Shown here: positions 1-13,094 of the stretch, piece by piece
Position numbering within the stretch: position 1 is the stretch's first letter
Layout: every line of letters starts with the position of its first letter
From: Oxytricha trifallax
Taxonomy: Eukaryota > Ciliophora > Spirotrichea > Sporadotrichida > Oxytrichidae
Assembly: GCA_000711775.1 (NCBI GenBank)
Contig: ARYC01017246.1
Location: forward strand, 124,001-188,000
Length of the DNA stretch: 64,000 bases
Reading direction: 5' to 3'
The notes under the pieces: generated by a model
Database searches by the model: none
Seen by the model: only the letters and a program-made list of their open reading frames with translations
Told to the model about the DNA's origin: nothing
Position numbers and translations under genes: made by a program

Positions 1-1318
1 AATCATCTAGAATTTATAATCTTGGTAAATATTTGTTTTCATATATTTTAACAGTTATTTAGGAAAGATTTTTAATATTTACAAACTAGAATTATGGAGA
101 TTCATTTTGTCTAAACTATTTAACATCATTCAGTATTCTGTATCCAAATAGATTTGCAAACTTTTCTAAGTAAAGAATAGGACTCAAGATCACTTCATAC
201 TTGTTTAAGTTAAATTCAATTAGAGAATTTTTATCAATCAAAATTAAATATGGAAGTTTGATTATGATATTTTTTTAATTGTTTGAGTATCTAAAAAAAT
301 GAAATACATCTCTTAAAAAAGTAGGCTGTTCGTTTGAATTTACAATTACCTTTAACTTCTTTAGATTTTATTTTATTATCCTAATCTACAACAAATTTTC
401 ATCGTCCTTTAATACTTCCACACTGAAAGTCAAATATTTAAGATTCTTGAAATTTGCGAAATCTTATATTTGTGGATGAATTTTTAATCCTTAGAATTAA
501 TTGATGTGAACTTGAAATTTACCGATCTTTAATTCTTGAGTAGTGCAAACAAATTTTATTACTTCGATTGTTTATATTTTCTTTACAAAATTCATTAAGC
601 TTGAAGTGGTAAAACAGTTAATAAGCTATATTGATTATAGGTTAGTGAATTGTTGAAAAAAATTATCATCAAAAATGATTGATTTAATTATTGTTAATCT
701 AATAATGTTGCTATATTCAGGGTAAGTCCTTAGCTATTTATTTCTAATTAATGATTAATTTTATTCCTCTATTGCCATCTATTTAAGTAGATCTTTTCCG
801 AATATAGAGAAATTAATACTTATATTCTAAAACATTCCCTAATCTAGAGGAATAGCAAACCCATCGTTTTGTTGATTTAATGAGTAGTTTAAACAATGAA
901 ATTTAAATTAAATTTTGCTTGCTTTCATAAATTATGTTAAAAATTCAAGATTTCTAATCTTATTTCCTTAGATCTCAAAACTAAGAAATATTTTTCGATT
1001 TTAGTTTTATTTAAACGAATATATCATCATTTTATAGTAGGGTAAAAATGTCTCTATCATTTCACCATCATCCAGTATAAATAGGAAATAATCACTAAAA
1101 TTGTGTATAAATTAATCTTGCGGAATAAAAATAGGCTCTTCTAATAATCTTACTACCAAACAATTTTATTCTTAGTCTCTGTGATTTTTTATTTCAATTG
1201 ATAATTCTCTTTCATATCTTGATAATTTAGATATTTTTATAAAACAATTATTCATAGAAAGATAACTGTAAATTATAAGCCTTGCTCCCTTTTATTGGTG
1301 CAATAATATTTATGACAT
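1..1318 (-). CDS. F-box/LRR-like family protein, subgroup A, open copy (stop lies just outside the window)
   Basis: The frame is open from ATG at 1318 down to base 1 with TAA/TAG read as Gln and no TGA. This gives 439 residues; the last complete codons (Leu-Asp-Asp) match the residues just before the stop of the copy at 7951-9279, so the stop is probably the next codon. The N-terminus contains IIYSYLSMNN, followed by a segment ending SKLSRYERELS, which resembles an F-box helix pattern. The rest is rich in Leu, Ile, Asn and Phe, with LRR-like stretches around FKNLKYLTFSV and a C-terminal block shared with the other copies. No signal peptide or membrane segment is evident. F-box proteins usually bind Skp1 in ubiquitin ligases, but that role is inferred from a weak motif only. 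The downstream neighbours on the same strand, at 4820-6785 and 7951-9279, are its closest relatives. Confidence 0.75.
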
Positions 1319-2579
1319 CTTAAAATCAAATTATTTTATTTAAAATAAATATTATAAAATTTGGTATAGTATTGTAACTAAATATTCATGTCTAATTATT
1401 TAAATATTTAATGATGAATATTCGGATTCTTTTGCAAAATTAAATAATTTAATAAAAAAAACTAGTCAATACAAATATAAGAATACTGAGTATTTTATAG
1501 AAATATTTTGTATTTAAATATTTGGAGAATATAGCCAAACTTCATTAAAAAATACGATAATAATAAATAGTATTTATAATAATGAAGTATAGCTTAAATT
1601 TATGTAAACAAATTTCTATGCTTAATAATAAAATCTCCTCTATTGTTTAAAACTAATTTAAATTAAAAAAAATTATTCTTTAATTGTAAAGATTGAAATT
1701 AATAAGTTTCGATAAAATTTAATAATAACATGGAAATTTAAACTACTAGTTTTATTTATTTTATTTTTTAATGCTCAAGATTTTGAGTAATAAATTTCAA
1801 ATTAAGAGAATTTTAATAACTAAATTAAAGGTATTGTTTATATTAAAAATCAATTTTATCAATAATTTAATGATTTTATATTGTATATCAAATCATTTTA
1901 CTATGATTTTTTTCTCAATCATTAATTTAATATTCCATTAAACAAATATTATTTTTTTAAATAATTTTATCCTTAGATATACCTAATAACTTTTAATTTA
2001 TATAAATCATTTTAAATAAAAGTGAATGTAAATTATATCATAAAACTTAAAATACTTAAGTATAATATGCCTAAATTGATTGTAATTATTATGATATTTT
2101 TAAGAACCAGTCAAAGATTGATATTATTATTTATTATACCCAATAAACTTAAACGTAAAAGTATTATAAAATTAATAAATCAAGAATTTAATATTGGTTA
2201 TAATATTAATAATTATTATTTATTAAGTATCGGCTAGATTTAAGATTTACAATAAATATATTTGCATATTTGATATAAAATTTGCAAATAGAACTCAATA
2301 GGATTCGATTTGGGTTAAATGAATTCAATGGAATAATTTGAGTAAGCAAGCGCCAATATTACATTTAAATTTTTAGAAATTAATAAAGATAAAGAACAAT
2401 ATTTTACACTAGTATGAAATTAATATCTCGTCAAACTAAAATAATAAAGAAATATTTAAAATAGAAAATTTACTAATTTTCTTTTTTTGCATTTTGATTC
2501 AAATAGTTGCAATTATATCTCACTTAAAATATAAAAATATTTTTTTTAGTATTTCTTTAATCTTAGACTTGATATAATC
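1319..2579. other. AT-rich spacer, nothing recognised
   Basis: Very AT-rich sequence upstream of the gene at 1-1318. The small open stretch at 2022-2237 has no family resemblance and is expected by chance at this composition. Confidence 0.5.
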
Positions 2580-2808
2580 AAAAACAAGAACATTAGAAAG
2601 GGAAAGATCAAGGAAAAATACAAGAACAAGAAAGGAAATATATGGAGAACTCGAAAAATCAGAGGAGTATAACTAACGGAGTTCCACAACTTCTTTTGAC
2701 AACAGACATTGACCAATGTCTCAAATCAAACTAACTAAAAGGGCTTGACCCTTATATATATATTAAAACATATACCAGATCGGGGTCCCCAGAGACCTCA
2801 ATTTGATC

Positions 2809-2810
<2 letters not shown>
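2580..2810 (+). mobile_element. Retroelement 3' end, plus orientation (truncated copy)
   Basis: The stretch at 2737-2810 (GGGCTTGACCCTTATAT, then GGTCCCCAGAGACCTCAA and TTTGATC) matches the reverse complement of 23,769-23,840, and both copies run directly into an ATT/TAA repeat. Upstream, 2580-2700 reads as a charged Arg/Glu/Lys-rich peptide similar in character to the C-terminus encoded by the longer copy. A conserved 3' end plus a simple-repeat tail is typical of a 5'-truncated non-LTR retrotransposon. No reverse transcriptase is visible here. Confidence 0.55.
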
Positions 2811-2883
<73 letters not shown>

Positions 2884-2884
2884 T
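2811..2884. repeat. (ATT)n microsatellite, about 24 units
   Basis: Uninterrupted ATT repeats directly follow the conserved TTTGATC end of the retroelement copy, so they are best read as its tail rather than as an independent microsatellite. The other copy has a shorter (TAA)n tail at the equivalent place. Confidence 0.9.
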
Positions 2885-3454
2885 CTTTAATCTTAATTAA
2901 TCTTGTTAATATTAAACTGCTTAAAATATTATGAAGAGAAGTTTCTACTAGAATGACAAACTAATTCATTTAAAATTTGTTTTATATACAAAAAACATTT
3001 TGTTTTTTTTGAATTCTAAGCATAAATTAAAATAGAAACATACTTTCATAATATATTTTTACATCTCTGATAATCGTTATCAAAAAAAATTAGGCTTGTT
3101 TCTAGTTTTATAGTTATTAATGTTAAATTAAATCAAAGCAATATTTTTTAAATGCATTAAATTATTTAATTTTTATTAGATATAATGATAAATTAATATT
3201 CAAAATAATATATCATTAAAGAAATTTAGAATATAATTAGTCATTTTAAAATATCATTCTTTATCATTTAATTGAACTATTCAAATAATTCTATTTTTAT
3301 TGTTATATAGAAAGTAAAAAAAAAGTTAAATTAAAAAATATATTTTGAGGGCGTATCCTGCTCACATAAAAGAAAAATTTAATTTTAATTTCAATTTATT
3401 TTATTCTGATAAATTAAGCAGTAGACTAAAATGAAAGTCTAAAATAGATTATAT

Positions 3455-3964
3455 AAATTTTTAGGGGGGAAGTTTACTGCACTCGAGGAAGTTTTCCGCA
3501 CTGTTTTTTTATTTATGTTAAATTTAATAAATTTAACATAAATTAAGAAATTTAATATTTTTATGACACATTAAATATTAAGAGGATATTATTCATCATT
3601 GAAGTAGCTCAAGAAAATATAGTATAACATCATATAGGCATGGTAAGAACAAGATAAATTGAATCAGAATTACACTAAGGATAATATATTTAGAATTATT
3701 ATAGTTAAGAAATAAGACAGAACCTAAAAAGATCAGATGAAAAATGTATAAAAATTTGAAATCTGAAGAGAGATATTGACTATTGATTAATAAATTAAAG
3801 TTATTATAACAATGAAATTATACCTGAAGTTGGTTGATATTTGTTATAAGGATTCATTTTTTAAAAAAAAATAAAAACATATAAAATTAAAAAAAGTGCA
3901 GGAAACTTCCCTAAAATTTTTTTTTATCATAAACCAGTGCAGGAAACTTCCCCCCCAAATTTTT
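3455..3964. mobile_element. Fold-back element with GGAAGTTTcCTGCACT repeats
   Basis: A ~494-bp segment (3463-3956) lies between direct repeats AAATTTTT (3455-3462 and 3957-3964). The left end is GGGGGGAAGTTTACTGCAC and the right end is its inverse, GTGCAGGAAACTTCCCCCC. A second, degenerate copy of the same motif sits inside each end. No coding capacity is visible. It resembles a MITE or small IES. A related pair of ends occurs at 38,800-39,094. Confidence 0.6.
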
Positions 3965-4819
3965 TATGATAACATATTTATAATTATGACAAAATAATGT
4001 CTTATTACAAAAGCAAAGACCATAAAATATTCTCAGTATGATGCTTTATAAATAATCATAAAATATATAATTATTTTGGATAGTTAAAAATATAGGAGGG
4101 GACAGAAAATTTCGAGGTAGGTGGGAAGGTGCTTGGAGGGTCAAATTTCCCTCTCCTCATTTTTATTAATTATTAATTACTTTTATACTTTAGATTTATT
4201 TATTGCTATTTTTTTAATATAAATATGACTTCAATCATCTATTACTTTTAAGATACAATCATTTCTATCTTTATAATGAAACAGTTTAACTTTCATCTTT
4301 GATTTTGTTAAGGTATTGTCAAACTCGAATTATGGATTTAAATGAAATTAAAATGATTTTTAGTCATTTAGCATCTTATAGCCATAGAATTGTATTAGTT
4401 AATGAGAAACAACAACTAATATAAACCATATCATATTTATATGTTATGTTAATTAAAAATTAAATTATTAATTATTGACTTATCGAGTAATCGCCTATAA
4501 GACCTATTGATTGATTCTCTTACTAAATTTAACATAAAAATTTGAATTTAAGATTACCTAAGGTTTACAATGTTCAGACAAAGGTTTAACAAGAACCGTG
4601 TAGAAAATATATTGTAAAAAGATTCCTATGTTCCCTGATTTATTTGAAAACCATACTTAACTTTGATATTATTACTTTCAATCCTTAACCACTAATTATT
4701 CTTTCATAATACAGTTACTTATACATTTGCCAAAGTCCTTTTTTAAAGCTAGCTGTAAAAATTGGGGTTTATTAAGATGTTTAAAGTCATTTAAAACTTG
4801 AAAGGGTAAATTCAAATCG
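3965..4819. other. AT-rich stretch, nothing recognised
   Basis: No gene seen. A short G/C-richer patch at 4090-4165 could be the end of a decayed element, but it has no partner nearby. Confidence 0.4.
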
Positions 4820-6785
4820 AGACATCTAGGGGTATATAATTTTTTATTTATATTTAGCCATAGAATTATGATAGCATACCTAAGTAATGAATTGGATTTA
4901 GAATTACTTAATATTTGATTAATTTAAGTTTATCTATAGCATTATCATCTATAAGAATTAAGAATGGTACTATTATTTTAATTTTTGTTAGATTATTTGT
5001 ATTTTAAAATATTTTTAATAACTTCTTTAAATATGTTGGTATCTTTTTGTCAACTACAATAATATAATTGATATTAATGATAGCAATAATAAATATAATT
5101 AGAGTAAATCAGTGATAATATTATTTGTAAATTTTGAAATTTATTTTTGATATGGAAAGACTCTTTATTAACCTAAGGGCAGCCTTTCTTATTTCTTAAA
5201 ATCCTTTGAATTAAAGGGAGGTAAAAAAAGTATAGATTCATGCATAATCATTTTAACAACAGTCATAAATATTACTCTTCTTCCCTAAGAATGTCAAGTA
5301 TTTTGAATGTTTACATTATTTTTAGTTTTAGAAGATAGAAATTTGTGATTTTATCATTCTAATTTGATTACTGAAATCGCTGATCCTAGTTTTTACACGT
5401 TAATTAAAAATTCGTCCACAACAATAATTGTTAATTTTATTAAGTTTTATGGAATTAATTAAATTTAATCTCTAAGATATTTCACATTTATATTTTCAAC
5501 ACTAATAGTAAGGTTTAGTAATTGTTAAAAATTTGCAAAATCTTCAATTTTTGGAATAACTCTTAAACACATAAAATCATTAGTCTATATTTTAGAATGT
5601 ACAAAGTTAAGTCTTTTTCAATTTTTAATATATTTAAAAGTAGTAATTTATTATAAATCTTTTAATTTTCTCATAAAATTCTTTGTTATAAAAGTGTCAA
5701 TAAGCTTAACAAATATAAGGTTTGGCAATTAATATAAGAAATAATCTTCTGCAATGATCGCATTTTGTATATTTAATCTAACAATATTAGTTAATTTTAA
5801 TATATCATCAATAATCCTAGTTATAATCAGAGTTGCATTACCCATGTCTAGTTTAATTCTTTATAAAATATGTAATCCAATTATAGAATTTTACAATTCG
5901 TCTGGGGAATATTTCACACCTCCCTCAGTATTATAATTGTTAAAATTAAACAATAGATATGTCACTAACAAAATAAGTGTCTAAAATCGAGTTTAATAAT
6001 TAAAATTCATTGGAAAATCATTCAAAATACTTATTATTTATACTTGCTTTTATAATATATTTTGATAAAATTTTCACCCAATCATCTTATTTATCATTTC
6101 AAAAATAATAAGATTGCACTTTTTTTATCATGATATTAAAACCTAAATTGTTTCTAAGAGTGTATAAAAAAAGAGTCTTCATTATAAACTCATGATTTCA
6201 CTCTAATTTGGTTAGTAAGATATTTTTTGTTTTAATTTTAAAAATTACTATAGTGTAGGAGGAAACAGGCACCCACTACAATTCTAATATTTAAAATATT
6301 CCATATTATTAAGGGACTAAAAAATTTTATTCAGAAATTCTACCTAAATATAAAATTGCCTTAAGAACAAAGTTATTTTAATTTTTTAAAACATACTTGC
6401 TTAAGAATTCTAAATCAATATCTTTATTTCCATTAATAATAAAATTTAGAGAGACTTTTCAATTTATTTCATATTTAAACGAATAAATAAACATCTTGTA
6501 ATATGGTAAGAGATTTTACGATTTATCAGAATCATCCAGGCAAATGACAAATTCGTTTGCAAATTTATGAATAAATTATTATTGAAAAATAAATATTGGC
6601 TTGTCACGCAGTTTTAATAGAAATTAAAATTCAAAATCTTAATTAATGTGATTTTTAATTTCCAAGGATAATGCCCTTTCTTTTTTTGACAATTTGGATA
6701 TATTCCTAAAGCATTGGTACATAGAAAGATAGCTGTAAATTATTAATCTGACTCTTTTTTGTTAATTAAGTATATTAATAGTCAT
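4820..6785 (-). pseudogene. F-box/LRR-like family, subgroup A, interrupted by a 385-bp insert and carrying TGA codons
   Basis: ATG at 6785 opens a subgroup-A N-terminus with LIIYSYLSMYQCF and SKLSKKERALS, close to the copies starting at 1318 and 9279. The frame runs down to the insert at 5900-6284 and, after that insert and one ACAATTC repeat are removed, continues in the same frame. It then matches the 1-1318 copy, for example NIVRLNIQNAIIAEDYF against its NIIRLTIIKSIIFDDNF. Two in-frame TGA codons remain, one at 6459-6461 where the intact copy has CGA. The usual C-terminal stop is missing near 4943 and the first TGA after it is about 4822, so the end is approximate. It is probably a recently disabled gene, unless TGA can be read through. 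Confidence 0.65.
5900..6284. mobile_element. 385-bp IES-like insert flanked by ACAATTC
   Basis: ACAATTC occurs at 5893-5899 and again at 6278-6284. The intervening DNA has no counterpart in the sister gene at 1-1318, and its length is not a multiple of three. Removing it with one repeat restores the subgroup-A protein alignment. The inner ends (TCTGGGGAAT at the left; GGCACCCACT at the right, whose complement begins AGTGGGTGCC) are G-rich and weakly inverted. Confidence 0.75.
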
Positions 6786-7302
6786 TTTAATAAATTAATT
6801 TTAATTATAAAATAATCTTAACCAATCTTTTTAAGTATTATTAAAATTTTAAACAATTTTTTTATTTAACTTATACATTTATATATATAAACAATGAAAG
6901 TAAATAAATTACAATGATATATAAATATAAATTAGAGAGAAATTAAGTAAATCGTTTAGAATTTTAATCTCATTCTAGGAGTCCAAAAGGGGATAAAGTG
7001 TCTTACATATGAAAAAGGTCATAAGTATTAAATTATAAACAGGCGGGGTTAAATCCATTGTATTAATTTTAATATATCATTAAAAATTAATAAAAATAAT
7101 AGTGTTAATCGATTTTCGAGAATATAAAAATTAAAACAAAATTAATAATGTGATAATAAGTTTGTAAAAAGAATAACTATAAGCTGTTTTAAATTTAATT
7201 TAATTTAATGAAATTAAATATTATTTAAGTTTGTTATTTGTGAACACAAAATCAATGAAAGGGATAAATTTGATTTGGAAAATAATTAATGATTTATTGA
7301 AA
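6786..7302. other. AT-rich spacer
   Basis: Upstream of the subgroup-A gene starting at 6785. No reading frame related to the family was found. Confidence 0.4.
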
Positions 7303-7598
7303 AAATATAAATTGTGGCAGTTAAATTTTTGGAATATTAGACAATATGAATCTGATATAGAATTAAAATTAGCTGGACTAACTTTTGGCGGTATCTTCCA
7401 CCGCACCCTGAAGCGAGATAAATCGGCTTTAATTTTGGCATTTTAATCAACTAAATAAATCACCCAAAATTAAAGGCGGCTTATCTCACTTCAGGATGCG
7501 ATGGAGGGTTCTCAGTCAAGCTAATTTTTGAATTTTAAATCAAACAAGTATCATATTGTCTAGTTTTCAAAAAAGTTAACTGCCGTGATTTATAATTA
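7303..7598. mobile_element. Small fold-back element, family 1
   Basis: The two halves are inverted copies. CAGTTAAATTTTTGGAATAT at the left pairs with AAAAAAGTTAACTGCC at the right, and the central arms carry CACCCTGAAGCGAGATAAA against its inverse. The loop contains AAATCACCCAAAAT, which is also found in the loop of the element at 34,766-35,077, and the arms share AACTTT and TACTTGTTTGATT motifs with that element. There is no credible gene; the open stretches on both strands are by-products of the palindrome. Confidence 0.7.
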
Positions 7599-7950
7599 TT
7601 TAAATATATTATTAATTATTTTCTATATCAAATGTATTAAAACAATAGAAAAACTGGTAAAAAGTAGAATAATTATCATAAATGAGATTCAAAAATATAG
7701 TTAATTTCTTTATAAAATTATTAATTAAATAAAAAGTATATATGCTTCTAACTATAAATCATTTAAAGTTAAGGATTAAAATTCAATCCTATTAAAAAAA
7801 TTAAAATAAAAATATAAGAATTATTAAAAGACATTTGTAATAGAATATATCAAGAAAGATTTATTATATATAATTAAATTAGGCCATGATAATAAATCCT
7901 TATTTTGCAGTGTCTATAGTTGATTTAAATGCAATTTTAACTAAACTATT

Positions 7951-9279
7951 TCAATCATCTATTAATTTTAACTTAATTTATTGATTATTGATTATATTAA
8001 ATAGTTTCACTGTCACCAAAGAATTTGTTTAGATATTTTAAAATTTAAGTTGCAGATCTATATATGATGTTAAAGAGACTATATTATTTAGCAATTTATA
8101 GCCATTTAATTTTATAGCATCGCTTAAATAAGGATATGGATCATTATTAATCTACTGATTTGTCAATTTTAGTTAATTTATAGTAGTTTAATCGATCAAT
8201 ATTAAAAATGGCAATTTAATAACGAGTTTCTCTATATTTATTTCTATTTTTTAAATTATTTTAAGCAATTAGATCAAGTATATGGGTATATAGTTATCAG
8301 CCACCATTATTTTTAATTTCTTCAAAGATTTACATTTTAGACAATTTAAATCTCTTAAATACTCAGAATTAAATTAGCTATTTAAAAGGCTAATAGTTAA
8401 ACGGGAAAGTTTTTTAAAATTTATATAATCAGTTATTCTTGGAGAATTAATTAAACAATTATAATTTTTGGTTTGAATATTTTCTACAATAAAATCAAGA
8501 CATCTAAAACATGTTATGAATTTAAATTCTCTTAATTTTTTTAATTTTTTTAGAGATTACATAAAATATTTAGTTATACAAGAACCTATAAGCTCACAAC
8601 GTTGAAGATTTGGAAGTTGATTTAAAAAGTTATCATCAACTATAATTGATTTTGTAATTTTTAATATAATAATTTTGGTTAATTAACTATTCAATCAAGA
8701 CTGATTATTAAGATTTATTATTGAATTTTATGTATTTTCCTCCATGTAAATTAAAATATCTTGACCTATAATTGAATTTTATATTCCTAGTACTTTAAAA
8801 TTTCCATAATCAATAGGGACACAAAATGGAAAGTTTTTAACTGCTTTCCTCAAAGTTATCTCAGTAAAATCGATATTGGTTTTACAAATTTTTAGAAATT
8901 TACTTAAAAATTGAATATCGATTTCATAACTTCCTGTTAGTGTAATACTAAATTTAATCTCTCAATCATTTTACTTTTAAAATGAGTATAAAAAGAACTT
9001 ATAGAATTGATACATTCCTTGAAATTATTCATAATATTCTAGTGATAACATAAAGTTATCACTAAAGTTATGCATGAACTGATCATGTGGAATAAATATT
9101 GGCTCTTCTCTTAATTTTATTCGCAAACAATTACTTTGATTCCTGTGATTTTTTATTTCAATCGATAATGCTCTTTCTTATTTCGATAATTTACTAATAT
9201 CTTTGAAACATTTAGTCATTGAAAGAAAACTGTAAATTATTAATCTAACACTCTTTTATTAATCGAGTTTTTTACACAT
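7951..9279 (-). pseudogene. F-box/LRR-like family, subgroup A, full length with two in-frame TGA codons
   Basis: ATG at 9279 to TGA at 7951-7953 is 443 codons in one frame with no indel. It begins MCKKLDQQKSVRLIIYSFL and continues with SKLSKQERALS, and its C-terminus (LKLIDD then stop) matches the end of the copy at 1-1318. Two TGA codons interrupt it. The first lies at the same alignment column as the TGA at 6459-6461 of the neighbouring copy, where the open copy has CGA. A full-length frame with only point nonsense codons indicates either very recent inactivation or readthrough. No function beyond the F-box/LRR resemblance can be stated. Confidence 0.7.
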
Positions 9280-11402
9280 TTTTTTTTATTATAAAAAGTA
9301 TTTTATTAAATAATTTAAGTCATTAATTATTAAATATTTAGTTTTATCAAATCTAAATATTTAAAGTCGGATGTTTTTAATTTCTTTCAATTAAAATTTT
9401 ATTTATAACATTTTAAGAAAAATATAAAAATAAAAATTTAATCAACGTTTTAACTCTATCTTAAAGCATATAATTTTAGTTGATATGCTCCTAAGACTTT
9501 GTAATTTAATTAAATAAGAAGTCATTATCTATTATAATAGATCTTATTTTAATATTGAATATTCATATAAACAAGCATTATATATAAATATTTTATATTG
9601 ACCAATTCAGTTTGATAATGCTAGAGAAGTCTTTTGTTTCATAATTAAACTATAAAATTAAATATAATAACTGGGGGTAATATATATATATTTGAACTAA
9701 ATTATTGCAGATATATTCAAAATCCCATATAACCTTTTCATGAGTTTTATTTCAGTTTTGATTGATATGGGAAATTTTCGAGATTAGGGAGAGTAGTCAT
9801 AAAGTTTTGAAGTATCATTTTTATACTAGTTTTATAAATAATAAAGAATTTTTTTTATGAAAAATCTTTTTGATTACTCTCTATGTTTTCATAGTGGGAT
9901 ATCTGTTTGAGAACTTTAGTACGATAAGTTATATTTTTTAACATTATTTTAAGTTTTTTCATAAACGATTAATTTTATCAATCATATTGGATTTCCTATA
10001 TGTTATATTGATTAATAATTGTTGACATTTTATCAAAATTATTATTAAAAAATTAAGGTTAAACTATTAGTTTATTTTCTTTATTCTATAATATAGCTAA
10101 TAAATTGTTTTAACTTATAATAAACAGTTTTAACTAGTTTTCTTGTATAAATAAATTAAATATTAAAAATTTTGGAGAAATTAATGATTTTTAGAAAATT
10201 ATTGATCCATTTTACTCAATTTTTGGCAAAAATATACATAAATAAAAAATAATATTTTAAAAATCACTTTTTTATTAAATGCCTTATAAATATAAGTATC
10301 TTAAATTAAGTAAATTAAAATATCTTTTATGAAGAAAGATAGTGAAGTTTTAAACACATTTTTTAATGGATTACATTTTTAAAGTAATTTCCATTAATAT
10401 CATACTTAATTAATCATTAATTTAATTAGGAAAACCTCATAATATAGTTTATAATTAAATTAGGAGAAATAATGAAGCTAATAACCATATTAGGATGGCT
10501 TTAATTTTCAATAATTAAAAATTTATATTACTCATAATAACGTTGAAACTTAATTTTATGGACCTCCTAAAATAACAAAACTAAATAAATTGTGAAAATA
10601 AGCAACATCATATATTAAATTTTAAAGATATTAGCAATATTTTGATAAAATTAAACGAAGCTAATGGAAAATTGAAGATTAAAAAAATTGTTTACAATTT
10701 CAAAAATAATAGTAAAACATCAATTTTTTATGCATCTAATCTATACTTGTAAAATTTCGAAAAACATAGATGTATAAGCATTGAAATTAGTTAAAAAATT
10801 ACCATCAACCTGACGAAAAATATTCCCCAACTTTACCAATATAAATCAAAACATGTATAAATCTCAAAAAGGAATATAGGGTTTATAAGGTATAAAGAAA
10901 AAGTTATATTAATTCTTATCGTTATAACTTGAAATATATTCAGTTAATAGAATTAATTTTGCAACTTTAATAATTTGTCTAATTTAATTTTTTCATAAAC
11001 TGAAAATTAACTTATATCTAGTATTATTTTTTATTTAAATTATTGGTTAGTATTATTATATTTAGAGGTTCTTAAATAGTGATCTTTTTGTCAATATATA
11101 ATTTTAAACATTTCTGAGTAATAATAGAACTAATAATTATATTGATTTTTAATAAATTTAAATATCCCCATTTAGCTTCTTTTAAATATAAAAAAAAATA
11201 TTTTTTCTGAAATAGTTTAATTAAAAGAATTCTAAATTAAAATTAATTTAGATATTATTAAACTAATAAATAAAAGATGGAATTAAATTATTTAAATATT
11301 TTAACTATCAATTTATTTTGGTTATTAATAAAAATTATATATTAAAATTCATTGGGACTTATGATAAAAAACTATACATTAAGTTAATTATCTTAAACAA
11401 AT
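9280..11402. other. AT-rich 2.1-kb intergenic stretch
   Basis: I could not find a member of the repeated protein family, an inverted repeat or a long TGA-free frame with family character here. It separates the subgroup-A cluster from subgroup B. Confidence 0.4.
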
Positions 11403-12608
11403 TCAAATTTAAATAATCTCAAATTGGAATTAAAATTTGCAATCTTGATTTATTACCCAAAAGCTTGATTGATCAATTTTCTATATTTTAATTGGATATA
11501 TCCAGTCAATATGATCCAATAAATCTTAAGTGTTCTATACAGATTCTATCTAAACACCATTTATTATTTCAAATCTGGCTGATTTTAAAGTAAAATTTAA
11601 GTCTTTTTAGCATTTTATTAGTTCCACTAAGTCTTTAAAACACAGTTAATGTTTGTATGGTCTATAATTAATTGCAAGGTTTTTCATTTATTTATTTTAT
11701 AGTGCACCCAAGAAATTCTCGATTTTATAAATACAAGAAAAAGTAATTTCAAAGTCAGGCAATTATTATTTACCAAAAAAATCAAGCATTTATTCATTAA
11801 ATTGTGCATACATGGTCTTTCCTGTATTTAAGTTGAATTAACTTTATCTCATAATATAACTCTTGTCGAAATTCCAAATGAAAAGTTTTAGTTCTTATAA
11901 TTTTTGGAATTGCTAAATTGCATCACGGCTAATTATAGAGTTGTGAAATTCAATCTTTGGTAGTTTTTGCAAAATTTAAAAAGAATCCGTGTTTATGACA
12001 AGGGTGGTTTCAAATTTTAGGTTAACAACATTTGGGACTGATTTAAGTTTACTTAAATTTAAATTATAGGAAGAATAAAAATTTGCCTGTCTGTTTTTAT
12101 TATATTCATTTAATGATGATTGAAAGATTACGTTTTTAAACATAAAATAAAGATATTCTTCATCATATCTTTCGCATGATTTTTGTTGATGAATTGTTAG
12201 AGTGTGAAGATTTAATTTGAGTTTATAAGCAATTTCATAACTTTACAAAGCCAATAGAAGTTAAATTTTATGTCCTGGTATTTCTAAGGATATTATTTTT
12301 GGTGAATATTTTAGAGGAAGATCCCTTACAAACAATCAAAAGTCATTTAAAACTCTCTCATCGATTTGCTTTGGCATTATAATCTTAATTCTATCTGTTG
12401 TTTAAAAAATTTGATCATAATTTACTTAATGTCTATGAATTTTGTGGAAAAATATTTCTAATTCAAATGTTTTGTTTTAAGAATTTTGCAATAAAATCTG
12501 TTATAAAAAGTTTTTTTCTGTTTTTGATAAGCATTTAATTTTTGAAATAAGAAAATTTGTGTTTAGATATTTGTAAATTAAATATCTATGATTTTTAAAT
12601 AATATCAT
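11403..12608 (-). pseudogene. F-box/LRR-like family, subgroup B, one in-frame TGA
   Basis: ATG at 12608 to TGA at 11403-11405 is 402 codons without a frameshift. The start reads MILFKNHRYLIYKYLN, followed by SKIKCLSKTEKNF, the subgroup-B version of the F-box-like segment. The middle contains PDFEITF and NLAINYRPYKH, strongly similar to the copies at 17,655-19,158 and 29,902-31,918. The C-terminus (SSFWVINQDCKFQF) is also shared. A single TGA lies about one third of the way in. With that exception it looks like a coding gene. Confidence 0.7.
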
Positions 12609-13094
12609 TATTTTTATTTGTTTAAACTAACCATCTTTATAATGTAGTTTAAATTCTGTGAAATAAATATTCAAATTTATAGTCAATAAAAATGTTTTAA
12701 GAAATAATATTATAATGTATTGAAAATATAAACTAAGACTTTTAATACTTAAAAGATTTTTATATTATTTTTTTTTCAAAAATATTCATCATTTGAGTAT
12801 TTTATTTAAAAAACAATTATAAAACATAAATAGTTTAAATAAATTTTATTTAAATAATAGGATTTAAAATTACTATATATTTATTAAATCAAAATTTAAA
12901 TTAAAATTAAAATTATAAAATCTAAAATTAGCTCATTTTATTAAATTTAAATCATTTAATTGTGTATATAATTTAATAGTGTTATAATAAATAATTTATT
13001 GAAATTATCATAGATTTTTTAATACTTAAACTATTGTCTAAAATTAAATAAATAATAAATTATTAGTATTATAATTATTATTTTTATAAAAAAA

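Noticed and set aside
2022-2237. 71-codon plus-strand open stretch
   Set aside because: Lysine/isoleucine/asparagine-only composition, no family similarity; expected by chance in such AT-rich DNA.
5754-5936. 60-codon plus-strand open stretch
   Set aside because: Antisense to the subgroup-A copy and runs into the 385-bp insert.
7221-7446. Short open stretches on both strands
   Set aside because: They arise from the arms of the fold-back element at 7303-7598.
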